Counted from the stretch's first letter, positions 46,406-56,049 are shown. The stretch is DNA of 64,000 nt from G963691835 sp963691835 (GCA_963691835.1 OY829383.1:2728001-2792000); one strand, 5' to 3'. Program-made: numbers and translations. The notes: generated by a model from the letters alone, not told the origin.

Positions 46406-47650
46406 TTAGGAGATCGCGTTCCCGGTGCCCAGATTTGCCGGTGGCGCAATTGAGCCAAGTCGCGCCACAAGCGTTGCCATATCGTCCGCCACTCGGGCCA
46501 TCCCCTCGTGCCGTTCGATCTTGCGTTCATCCATATAAAGGGACCGGTTGAGCTCGATCTGAAGCGCGTGGACACCCACACGTGGCCTTCCGTAATGCCG
46601 GGTGACGAACCCGCCCGCATACGGGCTGTTCCGCCGGACCCGGTAGCCGAGGTCTTTCAGGCATGCCTCCGCCGTCGCCATGACATCCGGGTGGCATGAG
46701 ATGCCGTGGCAGTCTCCAAGGACAACATCGATCTGCCGGTAACCCCGCTCGTCCCGCTCCGTTCGAAGGGCGGCGGCCGCCGCGGCCGAGGGCATCGAGT
46801 GGCAATCCAGCAGGATGGCGTGACCGTGATGCTCCCGCGTGTCCTCAAGAACCTGGGAAAGGGCGGCGTGATAGGGGCTCCAGCAATGCCGGATCCGGGT
46901 TTCCGCCTCCGCGAACTCAAGCTTGGTCGTATAAACGGGGGCGGCGTTCGCGACGACCCGCGCGATGGTGCCAAGCCCGGCGGCGATCCGGGCGTTGCGC
47001 GTGATCACATAGTCCGGCAGGCGGTCCTGAAACATCGCGGGATCGAGTTCGAACGCCTCTCGGTTCACATCCACCCACACCCGGGGGAAAAGCGCGTGGA
47101 GGAACGGCGCGCCAAGGCCGGGCGCGCTCGCGAACAATTCATCGACAAACGCGTCTTCCGAAGACCGCAAGGTCGTTGGGTCGAGCGCGGATCGGGACAG
47201 CAGTGTGTGGGGATAGTGGTTCCCGCTGTGAGGTGACGCGACAACGACCGGCAGGCCGGCGTCTTTTGGCACCTCCAGGCAGAAAGGATGACCGTTCTCT
47301 CGCGCTTCCCGGCACGCCGTCCCGTCCATCTCCTTGTCGAGACCCGGATTTGATATCTCCGTGTCACCGTCTCCCGGGTGAAACCACCAGGGCCGCGATG
47401 CCCCGGTGTCCGGGGCGAGGGGCGAGGCATGATCCGGCGCCAGATCGCCCCGGGGCGCCGTGGACCGGCCGCTGCCTCTCACTGAAGTGCCCGGCGTGTC
47501 CACCCCGGATGGTTGGACGGATGGCGTTGAGGCGATCGTCGGGTCCTGCACGTCATTCGAGGCACTGGCGGCGGAGTCCCTACCGTCCCGGTTGACCGGG
47601 TCCGCTGTGGGCGTCGGCGCATCGGGCGCCAGATCGAAAGCCTCAGACAT
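46406..47650 (-). CDS. N-formylglutamate amidohydrolase with long N-terminal extension
   Basis: 414 residues. The catalytic region starts at about 125: VVVASPHSGNHYP, FPRVWVDVNREAFELDP, LLDCHSMPS and GGFVTRHYG are the family motifs. The first 115 or so residues (rich in Asp, Ser, Pro and Thr) are unlike the rest and likely disordered; a shorter start is not obvious, since no Met with a good ribosome-binding site precedes the core. Members hydrolyse N-formylglutamate in histidine degradation; here no other hut gene is nearby. Confidence 0.85.
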   Translation of the reverse strand: MSEAFDLAPDAPTPTADPVNRDGRDSAASASNDVQDPTIASTPSVQPSGVDTPGTSVRGSGRSTAPRGDLAPDHASPLAPDTGASRPWWFHPGDGDTEISNPGLDKEMDGTACREARENGHPFCLEVPKDAGLPVVVASPHSGNHYPHTLLSRSALDPTTLRSSEDAFVDELFASAPGLGAPFLHALFPRVWVDVNREAFELDPAMFQDRLPDYVITRNARIAAGLGTIARVVANAAPVYTTKLEFAEAETRIRHCWSPYHAALSQVLEDTREHHGHAILLDCHSMPSAAAAAALRTERDERGYRQIDVVLGDCHGISCHPDVMATAEACLKDLGYRVRRNSPYAGGFVTRHYGRPRVGVHALQIELNRSLYMDERKIERHEGMARVADDMATLVARLGSIAPPANLGTGNAIS

Positions 47651-47769
47651 CCCTCTGACTTAGGGCAAAGAGCCCCCGCTGTCATCCCATGGCCGACATG
47701 AAGTTCACTTCCGTCAGGATGCGTTCCGCTTCCATGTCTGCACAGACGAAATCCGGCGTCGGGAAACCC

Positions 47770-47798
47770 TTGCCAAACGCGTCGAGGGGCGATAAAAG
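47770..47798 (+). promoter_or_regulatory. Possible promoter of tRNA-Val
   Basis: TTGCCA (47770-47775), 17-base spacer, TAAAAG (47793-47798). It lies 69 bases upstream of the tRNA. The rest of the 47,651-47,867 gap holds nothing else recognised. Confidence 0.35.
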
Positions 47799-47867
47799 CC
47801 GCTTCCTCGTCGGCGCGAGGTAATTCGTTGCCGACCGGCCGGGTTCTTCCCGTTCCCCGGCCAAGAT

Positions 47868-47942
47868 GGGCGCGTAGCTCAGCGGGAGAGCACTACGTTG
47901 ACATCGTAGGGGTCGCTGGTTCAATCCCAGCCGCGCCCACCA
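47868..47942 (+). tRNA. tRNA-Val (anticodon GAC)
   Basis: 75 bases including CCA. Acceptor stem GGGCGCG / CGCGCCC pairs completely. The anticodon loop TTGACAT gives GAC. It is directly followed by accessory sequence, making it the likely integration site of the downstream mobile region. Confidence 0.97.
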
Positions 47943-48000
47943 TTTTTCTAAGAAATTTCAGTATGTTGTGGGTGGCGCCTTTCGGTGAGTAACATCGTAA

Positions 48001-48061
48001 TCCGCTCACTTGCAATGGATTTGCAACGGGTGTTCGCATTTTGATCCCCGAAGTGAGCGGA
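48001..48061. repeat. 11-bp perfect inverted repeat beside tRNA-Val
   Basis: TCCGCTCACTT at 48001-48011 and AAGTGAGCGGA at 48051-48061, with a 39-base spacer that also has a TTGCAA direct repeat. A second small hairpin (TCGACCC-AAAG-GGGTCGA, 48131-48148) lies further on. The rest of 47,943-48,235 has no gene. The repeat may be a recombinase arm site or a regulator site. Confidence 0.6.
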
Positions 48062-48235
48062 ATTTGTTTCTGCGGCTGCACAGTGATAGCCAGCAGCAGC
48101 TTCTAGACAGCTCGATCTGGGTGGCTCGTTTCGACCCAAAGGGGTCGATCGCAAGCGCAGCTGCTCATTGAGACAGTGCCCACGTATCGGGAGTTGGAGG
48201 ACTTCAATACGATGTCGAAAAGTTGTTCAGTGAGG

Positions 48236-48529
48236 CTACTCTGTCGTTCCATTATCAGGAGAAAACTGTTTCGCGTGGAGCCGGTCCATCTCCTCGTCGA
48301 ACCGAGCCCACAGCAGAGCTCCTTCTTCGCCGAGCATTTCGGAGTCTCGTTGGAAACGATTCTCCTCGTGCACCGCGTCCAACGGATCGCGCCAAGGAAA
48401 AATTTCCGCCGCTTCCAGCTTGGCCAGCGTGGCTACCAAGCGCGAGCGAATAGCAGCTTGCTGCGCTTCCGATAAAACATTGCGCTCTGCTTCGTCTTGC
48501 GCGAACAAGTCTTGCTGTGCGTGTCTCAT
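48236..48529 (-). CDS. Small hypothetical protein divergent from the restriction-modification gene
   Basis: 97 residues, charged and helical (MRHAQQDLFAQDEAERNVLS, then RLVATLAKLEAAEIFPW). No family recognised. The starts of this gene and of the large methylase gene are only 64 bases apart, so they share a promoter region. That arrangement fits an accessory or control protein of the restriction system, but nothing in its sequence proves it. Confidence 0.6.
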   Translation of the reverse strand: MRHAQQDLFAQDEAERNVLSEAQQAAIRSRLVATLAKLEAAEIFPWRDPLDAVHEENRFQRDSEMLGEEGALLWARFDEEMDRLHAKQFSPDNGTTE

Positions 48530-48593
48530 GCTCTCAACCTAAGCTCTCATGCAGGTGGCGGCAACGGCGCAATGACCGAGCGGGAGAAGAATA

Positions 48594-51590
48594 TTGGCAA
48601 ACGGTTGGCGTGGCGAACGACTACCTGAGATCGTCAGATCGATGGCGTCCCGGCCGCGACACGAAGCGCTGCGGGGCCTGATCACGGAATTGCTGCGAGA
48701 GGGCTTCGGCGCTGCGTTTAGCGAGTTGGAGCATGAGCGCTATCTCGTGGATAATAGTGGACGTATTGACGTGGCATGGGGCGCCACCGTCATTGAGTTG
48801 AAGAGCGATTTACGCCGTGAAGAGCGCGATGTTCTTGCCCGCATGTCCGACTATCTGGCGGATGCGAGCCGGGGCAGCGCGCCCGGTCGCTCGACCGTCG
48901 GTCTTGCCACGGACGGCGCGACAATCCTCGCCTACACGCTCGACAGTGACACGCTCGTGCCGATTGGCCGATATGAAGTTGAGGTCGATCACCCCGAACG
49001 ACTGCTGAGTTGGCTGGAGCCGTTGTTATCTCCCGTTCCAGAGGTGATGCCGACGCCGATAACAGTCGCCCTCGCGTTTGGCCGGTATAGCCTTGCCTAC
49101 GGTCGCGCGCACACCGCCCTTCAGCGCCTGTGGTCCGAGGTTGGCAACCATCCTGAAGTGCGGTTGAAGCGGGACCTTTGGAACGGATTGCTACGTCAGG
49201 TCTACGGCGACGACGTCGGCAGTGACGCGTTGTTTTTGCAACACACCTACCTCACCATCCTCGTTAAGGCCCTCGCGGCGCGCGTACTTGATCTGGAGAT
49301 CGACGATCCGGCGGAGATGTTGTCGGGCCGGTTGCTGTCGAACGAAGGCATCGTCGGTGCCGTCGAAGCCGACTTTTTCGATTGGCCTCTGCTCGCCCAA
49401 GATGGCGACGACCTGGTACGGGCGCTTGCCGCGGAAACGGCACGCTTTTGCCTGCGCGACGTCGAGGTCGACGTGCTCAAGAGCCTGTACGAGAGCCTGA
49501 TCGACCCGGACGAGCGTCATGATCTGGGAGAATACTATACGCCCGATTGGTTGGCGGCGCGGGTCGTTGCTGCGGCGATCCCGCGACCGCTGGAGCAGCG
49601 CGTGCTCGATCCGTCATGCGGCTCCGGGACTTTTCTGTTCCATGCGTTGCGCCGCTTGATCAAAACGGGCCGGGCAGCCGGGCTTTCGCCGGCCGAGATC
49701 GTGACGAGTTGTGCCGATCGGGTATTTGGCATCGATGTGCATCCCGTCGCGGTCGCGCTCGCGCGCGTCACCTGGCTGCTTGCGCTTGGCGATCTGGTGC
49801 AGGATCGACCACCTACGCTCAACGTACCGGTCTACATGGGCGACTCGATGCAATGGAGCCTGCGCCCACTCGGCGCGTCGGCCGAGGTTCTAGTCGATGT
49901 GCCGCCGAATGATCCGCCCCTGCGCATCCCGGCTGGCCTGGCGAGCGACCATAACCTGTTCGAGCGGGCGCTCGACGAGCTGAACCGTGGGCTGGACACC
50001 CTCGCCGAGCCTGACGCCATTCGGGACGCTATTGCCCGCGCCGGTGCAACGGCCGAGGACTCAGACTTGCTTGGCCGCACTTTCGCTCAGTTGAAGCAGC
50101 TCTACCTCGATGGCCGGAACCACATTTGGACCTTCATTCTGCGTAATCTCCTGCGCCCGGTCTGGTTGTCACATCCCGACCATCGCGCCGACGTGCTGAT
50201 CGGCAACCCGCCCTGGATCGTCTATCGCCACTTGAGCCCAGAGATGAAGAACCGACTGCGAGATGCGCTGCGCAGCTACAATCTCTGGGTGGGCGGAGGT
50301 CTTGCTACGCAACAGGACATGTTCGCGCTGTTTTGGGCGCGCGGCGCCGAACGTTATCTGCGCGAAGGCGGAACGCTGGCGTTGGTTTTACCCTATGCCG
50401 CGCTCAACGCGCCTGTCTTTGCCACGATGCGCAATGGAAGCATGCAGGGCGTGCGCGTGGCGATTACCGGCGGTTGGGGGCTGGAACGGGTCTGGCCGAT
50501 CTTCGGGGCGCAATCGGGCAGCAGCACCACGAGCACCTGTGTTCTATTCGGAGAACGCGACATCGAAGCGCCACTGCCATCGGCACTTGATCGCTGGGTA
50601 GGCGTGCTTCCTAGGCGAGATGCGAACGCCGCCGAAGCTAACGAAGCGCTTGAGCATGTACGCGCCGCGTGGCCAAGGCCTCGGACGCTCATTGCAGCTT
50701 CTCCTTATCGGGCGCGCTTCCGAAACGGCGCAAGCCTCTTTCCAAGGCGCTTCTTCCTCGTCGAGCATGCTCCCGCTGGACGTCTGCTTGGCCGCCGCAA
50801 TGCCCCCCGAGTGCGCGGTCGCGTCGGCAGTCTCGACAAGAAGCCGTGGACAGGTGTTGAACCGCCTGAGGGCTCGGTCGAAAGAGTTTTCCTAAGGCGG
50901 GTAGCATTGGGTGAGTCTGTCGCACCGTATCGAGTTCTTGATCTTGCGACGGGCGTTGTTCCAATGGACGGTGACGTCATCCTTACGTCGACCAGCGCGA
51001 ATGCGAACGGCCATCGAGGTCTTTCAGCTTGGCTTCACGATGCCGAAGAAAAGTGGAGTGAGAACAGCAACAAGAATGTTGAAGGCCGAGCGCGCATGTC
51101 GCTTGCCGAGCGCGTTGATAAAATGGGATCACTTCGAGCCCAAGCCAATCGAACGCCGGTGCGGGTTGTCTACACGAAAGCTGGAACCCGGCTCAGCGCA
51201 TGCTGGCTTGAGGACGACGATATCATCGTCGATCACATGGCATATTGGTCAGCAGCTCATTCACTGGAAGAAGCCGCGTACATAACCGCCGTCCTGAACA
51301 CCAGTATGGTGCTCGAACGCGTAAAAGACCTACAACCCGTCGGTCAGCGAGATCCTCGTCATTTCGACAATCTGGTTTGGACGCTGCCGATCCCGGAATA
51401 CGATGCCGCCGAAGCTCTGCATGTGGATTTGGCCGCAGCAGCACTGGATGCCGCTGAGGTCTCCGGGCGCGTCGAATTTCCCGAGGACGTTCATTTCACC
51501 AGCAAGCGGCGGCTGATCCGGGAAGCGCTTGTCGCCGACGGAGTTGCAGAAACAATCGAGCGTCTCGTCGACGCACTGCTTCCTCCTTGA
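48594..51590 (+). CDS. Single-chain restriction-modification enzyme (type IIG-like, N-6 adenine methylase)
   Basis: 998 residues, TTG start with GGGAG seven bases upstream; ATG 48642 is an alternative. The N-terminus (about 20-110) has a PD-(D/E)XK pattern: RIDVAWGATVIELKSDL. The methylase follows with LGEYYTPDWLAARVV, motif I DPSCGSGTFLFHAL (about 345), and motif IV GNPPW (about 540). The C-terminal 400 residues should be the target-recognition part. One chain therefore carries cutting, modification and specificity. It is a phage-defence gene inside the mobile region. Confidence 0.88.
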   Translation: MANGWRGERLPEIVRSMASRPRHEALRGLITELLREGFGAAFSELEHERYLVDNSGRIDVAWGATVIELKSDLRREERDVLARMSDYLADASRGSAPGRSTVGLATDGATILAYTLDSDTLVPIGRYEVEVDHPERLLSWLEPLLSPVPEVMPTPITVALAFGRYSLAYGRAHTALQRLWSEVGNHPEVRLKRDLWNGLLRQVYGDDVGSDALFLQHTYLTILVKALAARVLDLEIDDPAEMLSGRLLSNEGIVGAVEADFFDWPLLAQDGDDLVRALAAETARFCLRDVEVDVLKSLYESLIDPDERHDLGEYYTPDWLAARVVAAAIPRPLEQRVLDPSCGSGTFLFHALRRLIKTGRAAGLSPAEIVTSCADRVFGIDVHPVAVALARVTWLLALGDLVQDRPPTLNVPVYMGDSMQWSLRPLGASAEVLVDVPPNDPPLRIPAGLASDHNLFERALDELNRGLDTLAEPDAIRDAIARAGATAEDSDLLGRTFAQLKQLYLDGRNHIWTFILRNLLRPVWLSHPDHRADVLIGNPPWIVYRHLSPEMKNRLRDALRSYNLWVGGGLATQQDMFALFWARGAERYLREGGTLALVLPYAALNAPVFATMRNGSMQGVRVAITGGWGLERVWPIFGAQSGSSTTSTCVLFGERDIEAPLPSALDRWVGVLPRRDANAAEANEALEHVRAAWPRPRTLIAASPYRARFRNGASLFPRRFFLVEHAPAGRLLGRRNAPRVRGRVGSLDKKPWTGVEPPEGSVERVFLRRVALGESVAPYRVLDLATGVVPMDGDVILTSTSANANGHRGLSAWLHDAEEKWSENSNKNVEGRARMSLAERVDKMGSLRAQANRTPVRVVYTKAGTRLSACWLEDDDIIVDHMAYWSAAHSLEEAAYITAVLNTSMVLERVKDLQPVGQRDPRHFDNLVWTLPIPEYDAAEALHVDLAAAALDAAEVSGRVEFPEDVHFTSKRRLIREALVADGVAETIERLVDALLPP

Positions 51591-51673
51591 CGATAAGTCT
51601 CCAGAGCGACCACTCCCCACCCATTGCGGTCAATTTGGATTGCTCTGGGATGGGCGGCCAGATGGTGGTCAGC

Positions 51674-52374
51674 TCACACCGTGCGGCGGTGCTTGCTAAT
51701 ATCGACGATACGTCCACCGGTCACGGCCTTACTCTTCGCAGTCGCGAACAAGCTTCGGTCCGTTCTCCGATCCAGTTCCCACATGTACTCGTCAATAGCG
51801 TCGGCCGCGTCCCTCAAGTAGCCCGGATCGAATTCGCCGTAGAGGCGCGTGGTCCGGTACTCTGGCCGCCGGTGGCCCAGCAGCAGCGCAACCTGATCCT
51901 CCGGCACCTGCTTAGTGCGCAGGACCGTCGTCATCTTGTGGCGGATCGAGTATGGCACGAAGCGCGGCAGCTTCACGCCCTCCCGCACCCGGGTTCGGCT
52001 GAACACACTCTGCAGGCTGTCGACCGATCGGTAGGGCACATAGCGGGGCGCAAGCTTCCACGGGGATGTGTCCCGGATCGCCGCTTCTTCCTCCGACGAC
52101 TTCGTGTCCTGGATCACCGCCGGTATCGCCTCCGCCCATCCCCTGAGGTTCTCGGTGAGCCGCACAATGGGGCGGTACTTGCGGGGCTCCTGCGGACGCC
52201 CTCTGGGTTGAGGTCGACGAGGCGATTCTCGACGTCGATCTGCCCCGGCCCGAGGTCGAGCGCCGCCTCCGGCAGGCAGGCGGTGTTGAGCGCGATGATC
52301 AGGCAGCGGAAGGTGTAGTCGGAGTCGAGGCTCTCGATGAACCGCGCCAGCTCGTCGTCCTTCGGCATCCACCG
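51674..52374 (-). pseudogene. Tyrosine recombinase/integrase, 5' truncated and frameshifted
   Basis: The C-terminal catalytic part is clear: YSIRHKMTTVL, LLGHRRPEYRTTRLYGEF with the nucleophile Tyr, after RKYRPIVRLTENL. The part before it (DELARFIESLDSDYTF, DIENRL-like VDLNPEG) is in another frame; one missing C near 52,200 accounts for the shift. Homology ends abruptly near 52,374, so the whole N-terminal arm-binding and core-binding region is gone. It is not expected to work. Confidence 0.8.
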
Positions 52375-53348
52375 GCAAGCGGCCCTATGTGCTGGTCGAC
52401 CTCTATGGAGAGATGAACGCACTGCCCAAGCTGATCGACGACCGGCAGGTACGCACCAAGGACATCCGGGCCTTCCTCGAACGCGCTTATCTTCCGGACG
52501 ACCTGTCGACGGTCGACCAGGCCCGCGCGCTTGTGGCCAGTCATCGCAAGGCGCTCGACGCGTTCAGGCAAGCGGAGACCCGGAACGATCGGCTTGAACC
52601 GCTTGTGCGAAAGCAGGCCGAACGGCGGGCGAAGCTGGAGACGGCACGAACGCGTCTCCGCTCCCGGCAGCATGCCGAACGCGAGGCCCTGCAACAGAGT
52701 CACGCGGATACGCGTGATGCTTTGCGCGCGGCATTCAAAACCGAACAGCGTCGCATCCGGCTGGAGCGCAGCACGAACCGCCCTCGCGGCCTCGCGGCTT
52801 TTCTCGGTCGGGTCACAGGCGTCACCCTTGTCGTGCGCAAGCTACGGAAGTTCCGCGACAGACAGCGCCTCGACTACTATCGGACGGAGCGGGCGGCGCT
52901 CGTAGCTGAGCAGTGTCGCGAAGGTGAAACCCTTCACCGGAGCCACCAGCTTCAGTTGCGGGGTCTCGACCGGAAGTCCCGGGCCTTCGACCGGCTGGAG
53001 CGGCGCGAACTCCGCTCGCTCGAGACGGCGATACGCCGCGAGCGCCGGACCGTCGAGCGCGCCGTGAACGGAGGCCGCGGCATCCCAGACATGCTGCGCG
53101 TGCACTCACGTCTACAGTCTGGAGAGGCGAGCCGGGGTGCCGAACGAACCATTCGTCCCGCCCGAACGCTCGAAGACTCGGCGGCACGCCAACAGACGCC
53201 GATCGGTCCACCGGAAATACGGGATGACTTCAGCCGCGCCGCATCCGGTCGTTTCGGCGGAACAGGGCGCGGAATGGCTGACGGCAGTCGGCGCTTCGGC
53301 GCCCGGCGGCAGGGGCGTCGTCGCGGTGACGATGGGCGAGAGCGCTAG
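52371..53348 (+). pseudogene. Relaxase/mobilisation protein, 3' fragment
   Basis: A 320-residue open frame from about GTG 52389 (in-frame homology from 52371: RPYVLVDLYGEMNALPKLI). The rest is a long Arg/Glu-rich helical region, as in the C-terminal half of MobA/TraI-like relaxases of alphaproteobacterial elements. The N-terminal nuclease half is absent: the sequence starts head to head with the truncated integrase. Identification rests on recall of similar relaxase tails. Confidence 0.6.
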
Positions 53349-53378
53349 GCACGGTTCGATTGCCCAGTGTCAGGGCGA

Positions 53379-54581
53379 TCACCTCTTGTCATCAAGATCG
53401 TCAATTGACTCAACCACCGCGCCCGAGTGGACCGGGTCCAGCCTATCGGCAACTCCAAGCGCCCATTGTTCCCACCGGTCAAGATCGTCATTCGAATACC
53501 GCCGTTCCGAAACTCTTGATGCGCGCTTCACTTGCTGCACAAGCGCCCGGATGTCGTTGGCCTGTCGCAGGTCGCGCGCCAGACCCTGGAGCCTTTCCCG
53601 CCGCGCTTTCTCCTCCTCCTCCTCTCTCTCTTGGATCACCGCCCTCTCTGACTCTAGCCGCCTGGCGCGAGCCTCGTCTTCCAGCTGCTGCTGCCGTTCA
53701 ACGCGCCATTCGTGCGAGCGGATCTTATTCTCTCGGTAGGTCCGTTCTCCCCAAACAACGATCTCCACAGCAATCGACGCCAACTTCGATTCGACCTTTC
53801 CATCAGCGTCGTCGGCCCAGCTCATTCTGACATGGCCGCCATAGTGCGCCTCCAAAATGTCAAACTGCAGCTTCGACAGGTCTACAGGCCTCTTCCGCTC
53901 ATATCGTATGTCCGGTCTGCGGCCCTTCCGGACTCCGTCGAGCATGATGGGCACCGACTGCTCGCCGACTCCAATCCAGACCTCAAGGGCCTTCCGGCCG
54001 CGAACTTCCGGCTTTGCGCCGACGCGAGATACCGCCAGAAACAGGCTGTTCAGAATACGCAGTCGCCTACGCTCCGGGGGCGCATCGAAGATTGGTCCAT
54101 CCCAGAAGCTGGGGTATCTGGACGCAGACTGTTTTGCCCGTCTCCGATCGTCCTCTGCCAACAACTTTCCGATTGCGGGATGCACTCGTTTCAGTGTTGT
54201 CGGCACGCCAACGCGGCCGATCTTTTTGTCCACCGCAGCACGGATCTCGTCCAGGTCGTTAGGAAACTCCGGCCTCGGCGGAAGCGGACCCAGTAGCTCA
54301 TCCTGCGAGAGTTGCTGTTGATATCCGCCACTGCCGACCGTCAGCACATCGGGCATGCCAAGGTCTCTGGGTGGAAGAGCGACCTTGGTTGCTTTTTCTC
54401 CAGCAGCCCGCTTGGCCCAATAGCCGCGGGGCGGGACGGGGATACCGTGCTTTCGGCAGGTTTTGGCAATCGCCACATCAGACAGGCCAAACTCTGCAGC
54501 GAGAGTCCTCATCGGTTGCGACCAGACGAGATCGTACAGCGCCTGGCGTGAGAATTCCTTGGCACGTAGCTGTTTGCTCAT
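53379..54581 (-). CDS. Orphan helix-turn-helix protein of mobile regions
   Basis: 400 residues. The N-terminus has a helix-turn-helix (LAAEFGLSDVAIAKTCRKHG, followed by IPVPPRGYWAK). The middle has a KXLXXE-type globular part, and residues about 290-345 are a Glu/Arg coiled-coil. Similar proteins often sit in integrated elements beside defence genes. No known function; it is convergent with the relaxase fragment. Confidence 0.72.
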   Translation of the reverse strand: MSKQLRAKEFSRQALYDLVWSQPMRTLAAEFGLSDVAIAKTCRKHGIPVPPRGYWAKRAAGEKATKVALPPRDLGMPDVLTVGSGGYQQQLSQDELLGPLPPRPEFPNDLDEIRAAVDKKIGRVGVPTTLKRVHPAIGKLLAEDDRRRAKQSASRYPSFWDGPIFDAPPERRRLRILNSLFLAVSRVGAKPEVRGRKALEVWIGVGEQSVPIMLDGVRKGRRPDIRYERKRPVDLSKLQFDILEAHYGGHVRMSWADDADGKVESKLASIAVEIVVWGERTYRENKIRSHEWRVERQQQLEDEARARRLESERAVIQEREEEEEKARRERLQGLARDLRQANDIRALVQQVKRASRVSERRYSNDDLDRWEQWALGVADRLDPVHSGAVVESIDDLDDKR

Positions 54582-54679
54582 GTCACACTGGTCGACCAGA
54601 ACGCTGGTGTCCCCAATGCGATCTTACCAGCTGTGATGTGGCGGTTGCACCGAAGGGCGGGAGATCCAGGGGGCGTTCC

Positions 54680-55330
54680 ATGAAGCGGTTCAAGGACCTT
54701 GAGCTTACGGGATCGGACGAGCATCTCCTGGCCGTTGTCAGCGAGCTTACGGACAATCTCCCGCCTGGCTGGCATCGGGACGGAGATGCTGAAGCTCGGC
54801 TCGAAGGAGTCGCAAATCAAGGCCGGGATGCCGGATTCGCCTTTGCACGCGAAGCAAGAGAAGGTGATCCGCCAGCCGGGTTGTTCCTGGCGCGGGAGCC
54901 CGGGCGACTGTGGGTGTCGAACATTGTGCCTCGCGAAACCGGTGAGTTGTCGTACGACCAGTACAACACAATTCTCGATGAGTTTGCCGGCCTCTTGGGT
55001 GGCCATGTTCCTGACGGCGGCAGCGTGACATTGCATGCAACGAGCGATCAGGCGGACATCGCCGAATGGGTTTCGCCACGAGCGGTAGAGCTTCTATCGA
55101 ACTTCTCGACGTTGGCTAACATGTCCACGGGCTCGTCCCATCCACTCGATTTCCGCCGCTGGGCTGCTTTTCTCGTACAGGTCCATAGAGAGGATTCCTC
55201 CCTTGACGTCGACATGCTCGCGCAGTGGCTGATCGAGGAGCTCGACTGGCCTCCCGACAAAGCCGACAAGCTTGCAATCGAGTATGAGTTCGCCCGCAGC
55301 TTGCTTCGGTTCTACGATTCAGAGACATGA
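54680..55330 (+). CDS. Hypothetical protein coupled to a PIN-domain gene
   Basis: 216 residues from ATG at 54680 with AGGGGG nine bases upstream. No recognised domain; it includes LSYDQYNTILDEFAGLLGG and a C-terminal helical part (WLIEELDWPPDKADKL). The stop overlaps the start of the PIN gene by four bases, so the two are translationally coupled, as in toxin-antitoxin or defence pairs. It is longer than usual antitoxins. Confidence 0.7.
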   Translation: MKRFKDLELTGSDEHLLAVVSELTDNLPPGWHRDGDAEARLEGVANQGRDAGFAFAREAREGDPPAGLFLAREPGRLWVSNIVPRETGELSYDQYNTILDEFAGLLGGHVPDGGSVTLHATSDQADIAEWVSPRAVELLSNFSTLANMSTGSSHPLDFRRWAAFLVQVHREDSSLDVDMLAQWLIEELDWPPDKADKLAIEYEFARSLLRFYDSET

Positions 55331-56049
55331 CGGCGCTGTCCTGCAGTGACGTCGCGGCGCATATCATGGCTGCCGGCGTTCCGGTACTGCTCCTCGATAC
55401 CTGCCTTGTCCTCGATATCGTGCGCGCGCCGGTCCGGGAGCCGATCACCGTGCATGATATTGCTGCGGTTCACACCATTTCAGTCCGGGCCTCTCAGAGT
55501 CCGCCCGCCTTGACCCTGGTTGTCGACGAGCAAGTGCTGCGTGAATTTCAGGAGCATATTGACGATGTCGAAAGCGAGACAGTTCGCGATCTGAAGAAGA
55601 TCGGAGAAAGTGTCTCCGGTGTGCTTGATCGTATTGCGGCGCTCGACCCCGGCCAAACGGTTCCCAACAGTGTCGATCTGCTTTCGCTCGGTTTCCCGGC
55701 TCGAGGCCGGCGGCTTGGTGAGGTGATCCTGCAATCGAGCCTTGTGCTGGAGGATCACGGCGACGAAGTCGTCAAAGCTTTTAGCCGCGTCAATTCCGTT
55801 GTTCCGCCGGCAACTCGTGCAAAGCAGTCGGTCAAGGACTGCGTCATCATCGAGAGCTATCTTCGCTTGGCTGAGGCGCTTCAGTCTGCCGGATTCTCGC
55901 GGAAAAGGGTCTTCGCAACATCGAACACGAAAGACTACCAACAGGGAGAGTCGAGTCTCCATTCCGCATTGCGATCGGAATTCAATGCCGCCGGACTTGA
56001 GTATTCGCCAAACTGGTCTGCAGCCAGGCACGAACTGGACCGTCAGTAG
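55327..56049 (+). CDS. PIN-domain ribonuclease-like protein
   Basis: 240 residues. PIN acidic residues are seen in VLLLDTCLVLDIVR near residue 20, SVKDCVIIESYLRLAEAL at about 180 and FATSNTKDY at about 205; the layout resembles the DUF4935-type PIN branch. PIN proteins cut RNA, often as toxins. The coupled upstream gene may be its partner or antitoxin. Intact, in contrast to the mobility genes nearby. Confidence 0.82.
   Translation: MTALSCSDVAAHIMAAGVPVLLLDTCLVLDIVRAPVREPITVHDIAAVHTISVRASQSPPALTLVVDEQVLREFQEHIDDVESETVRDLKKIGESVSGVLDRIAALDPGQTVPNSVDLLSLGFPARGRRLGEVILQSSLVLEDHGDEVVKAFSRVNSVVPPATRAKQSVKDCVIIESYLRLAEALQSAGFSRKRVFATSNTKDYQQGESSLHSALRSEFNAAGLEYSPNWSAARHELDRQ

Noticed and set aside
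47893..48081. 62-residue frame on the minus strand over tRNA-Val
   Set aside because: The GIEPATPTMST text is the known artefact from antisense tRNA translation, not a gene.
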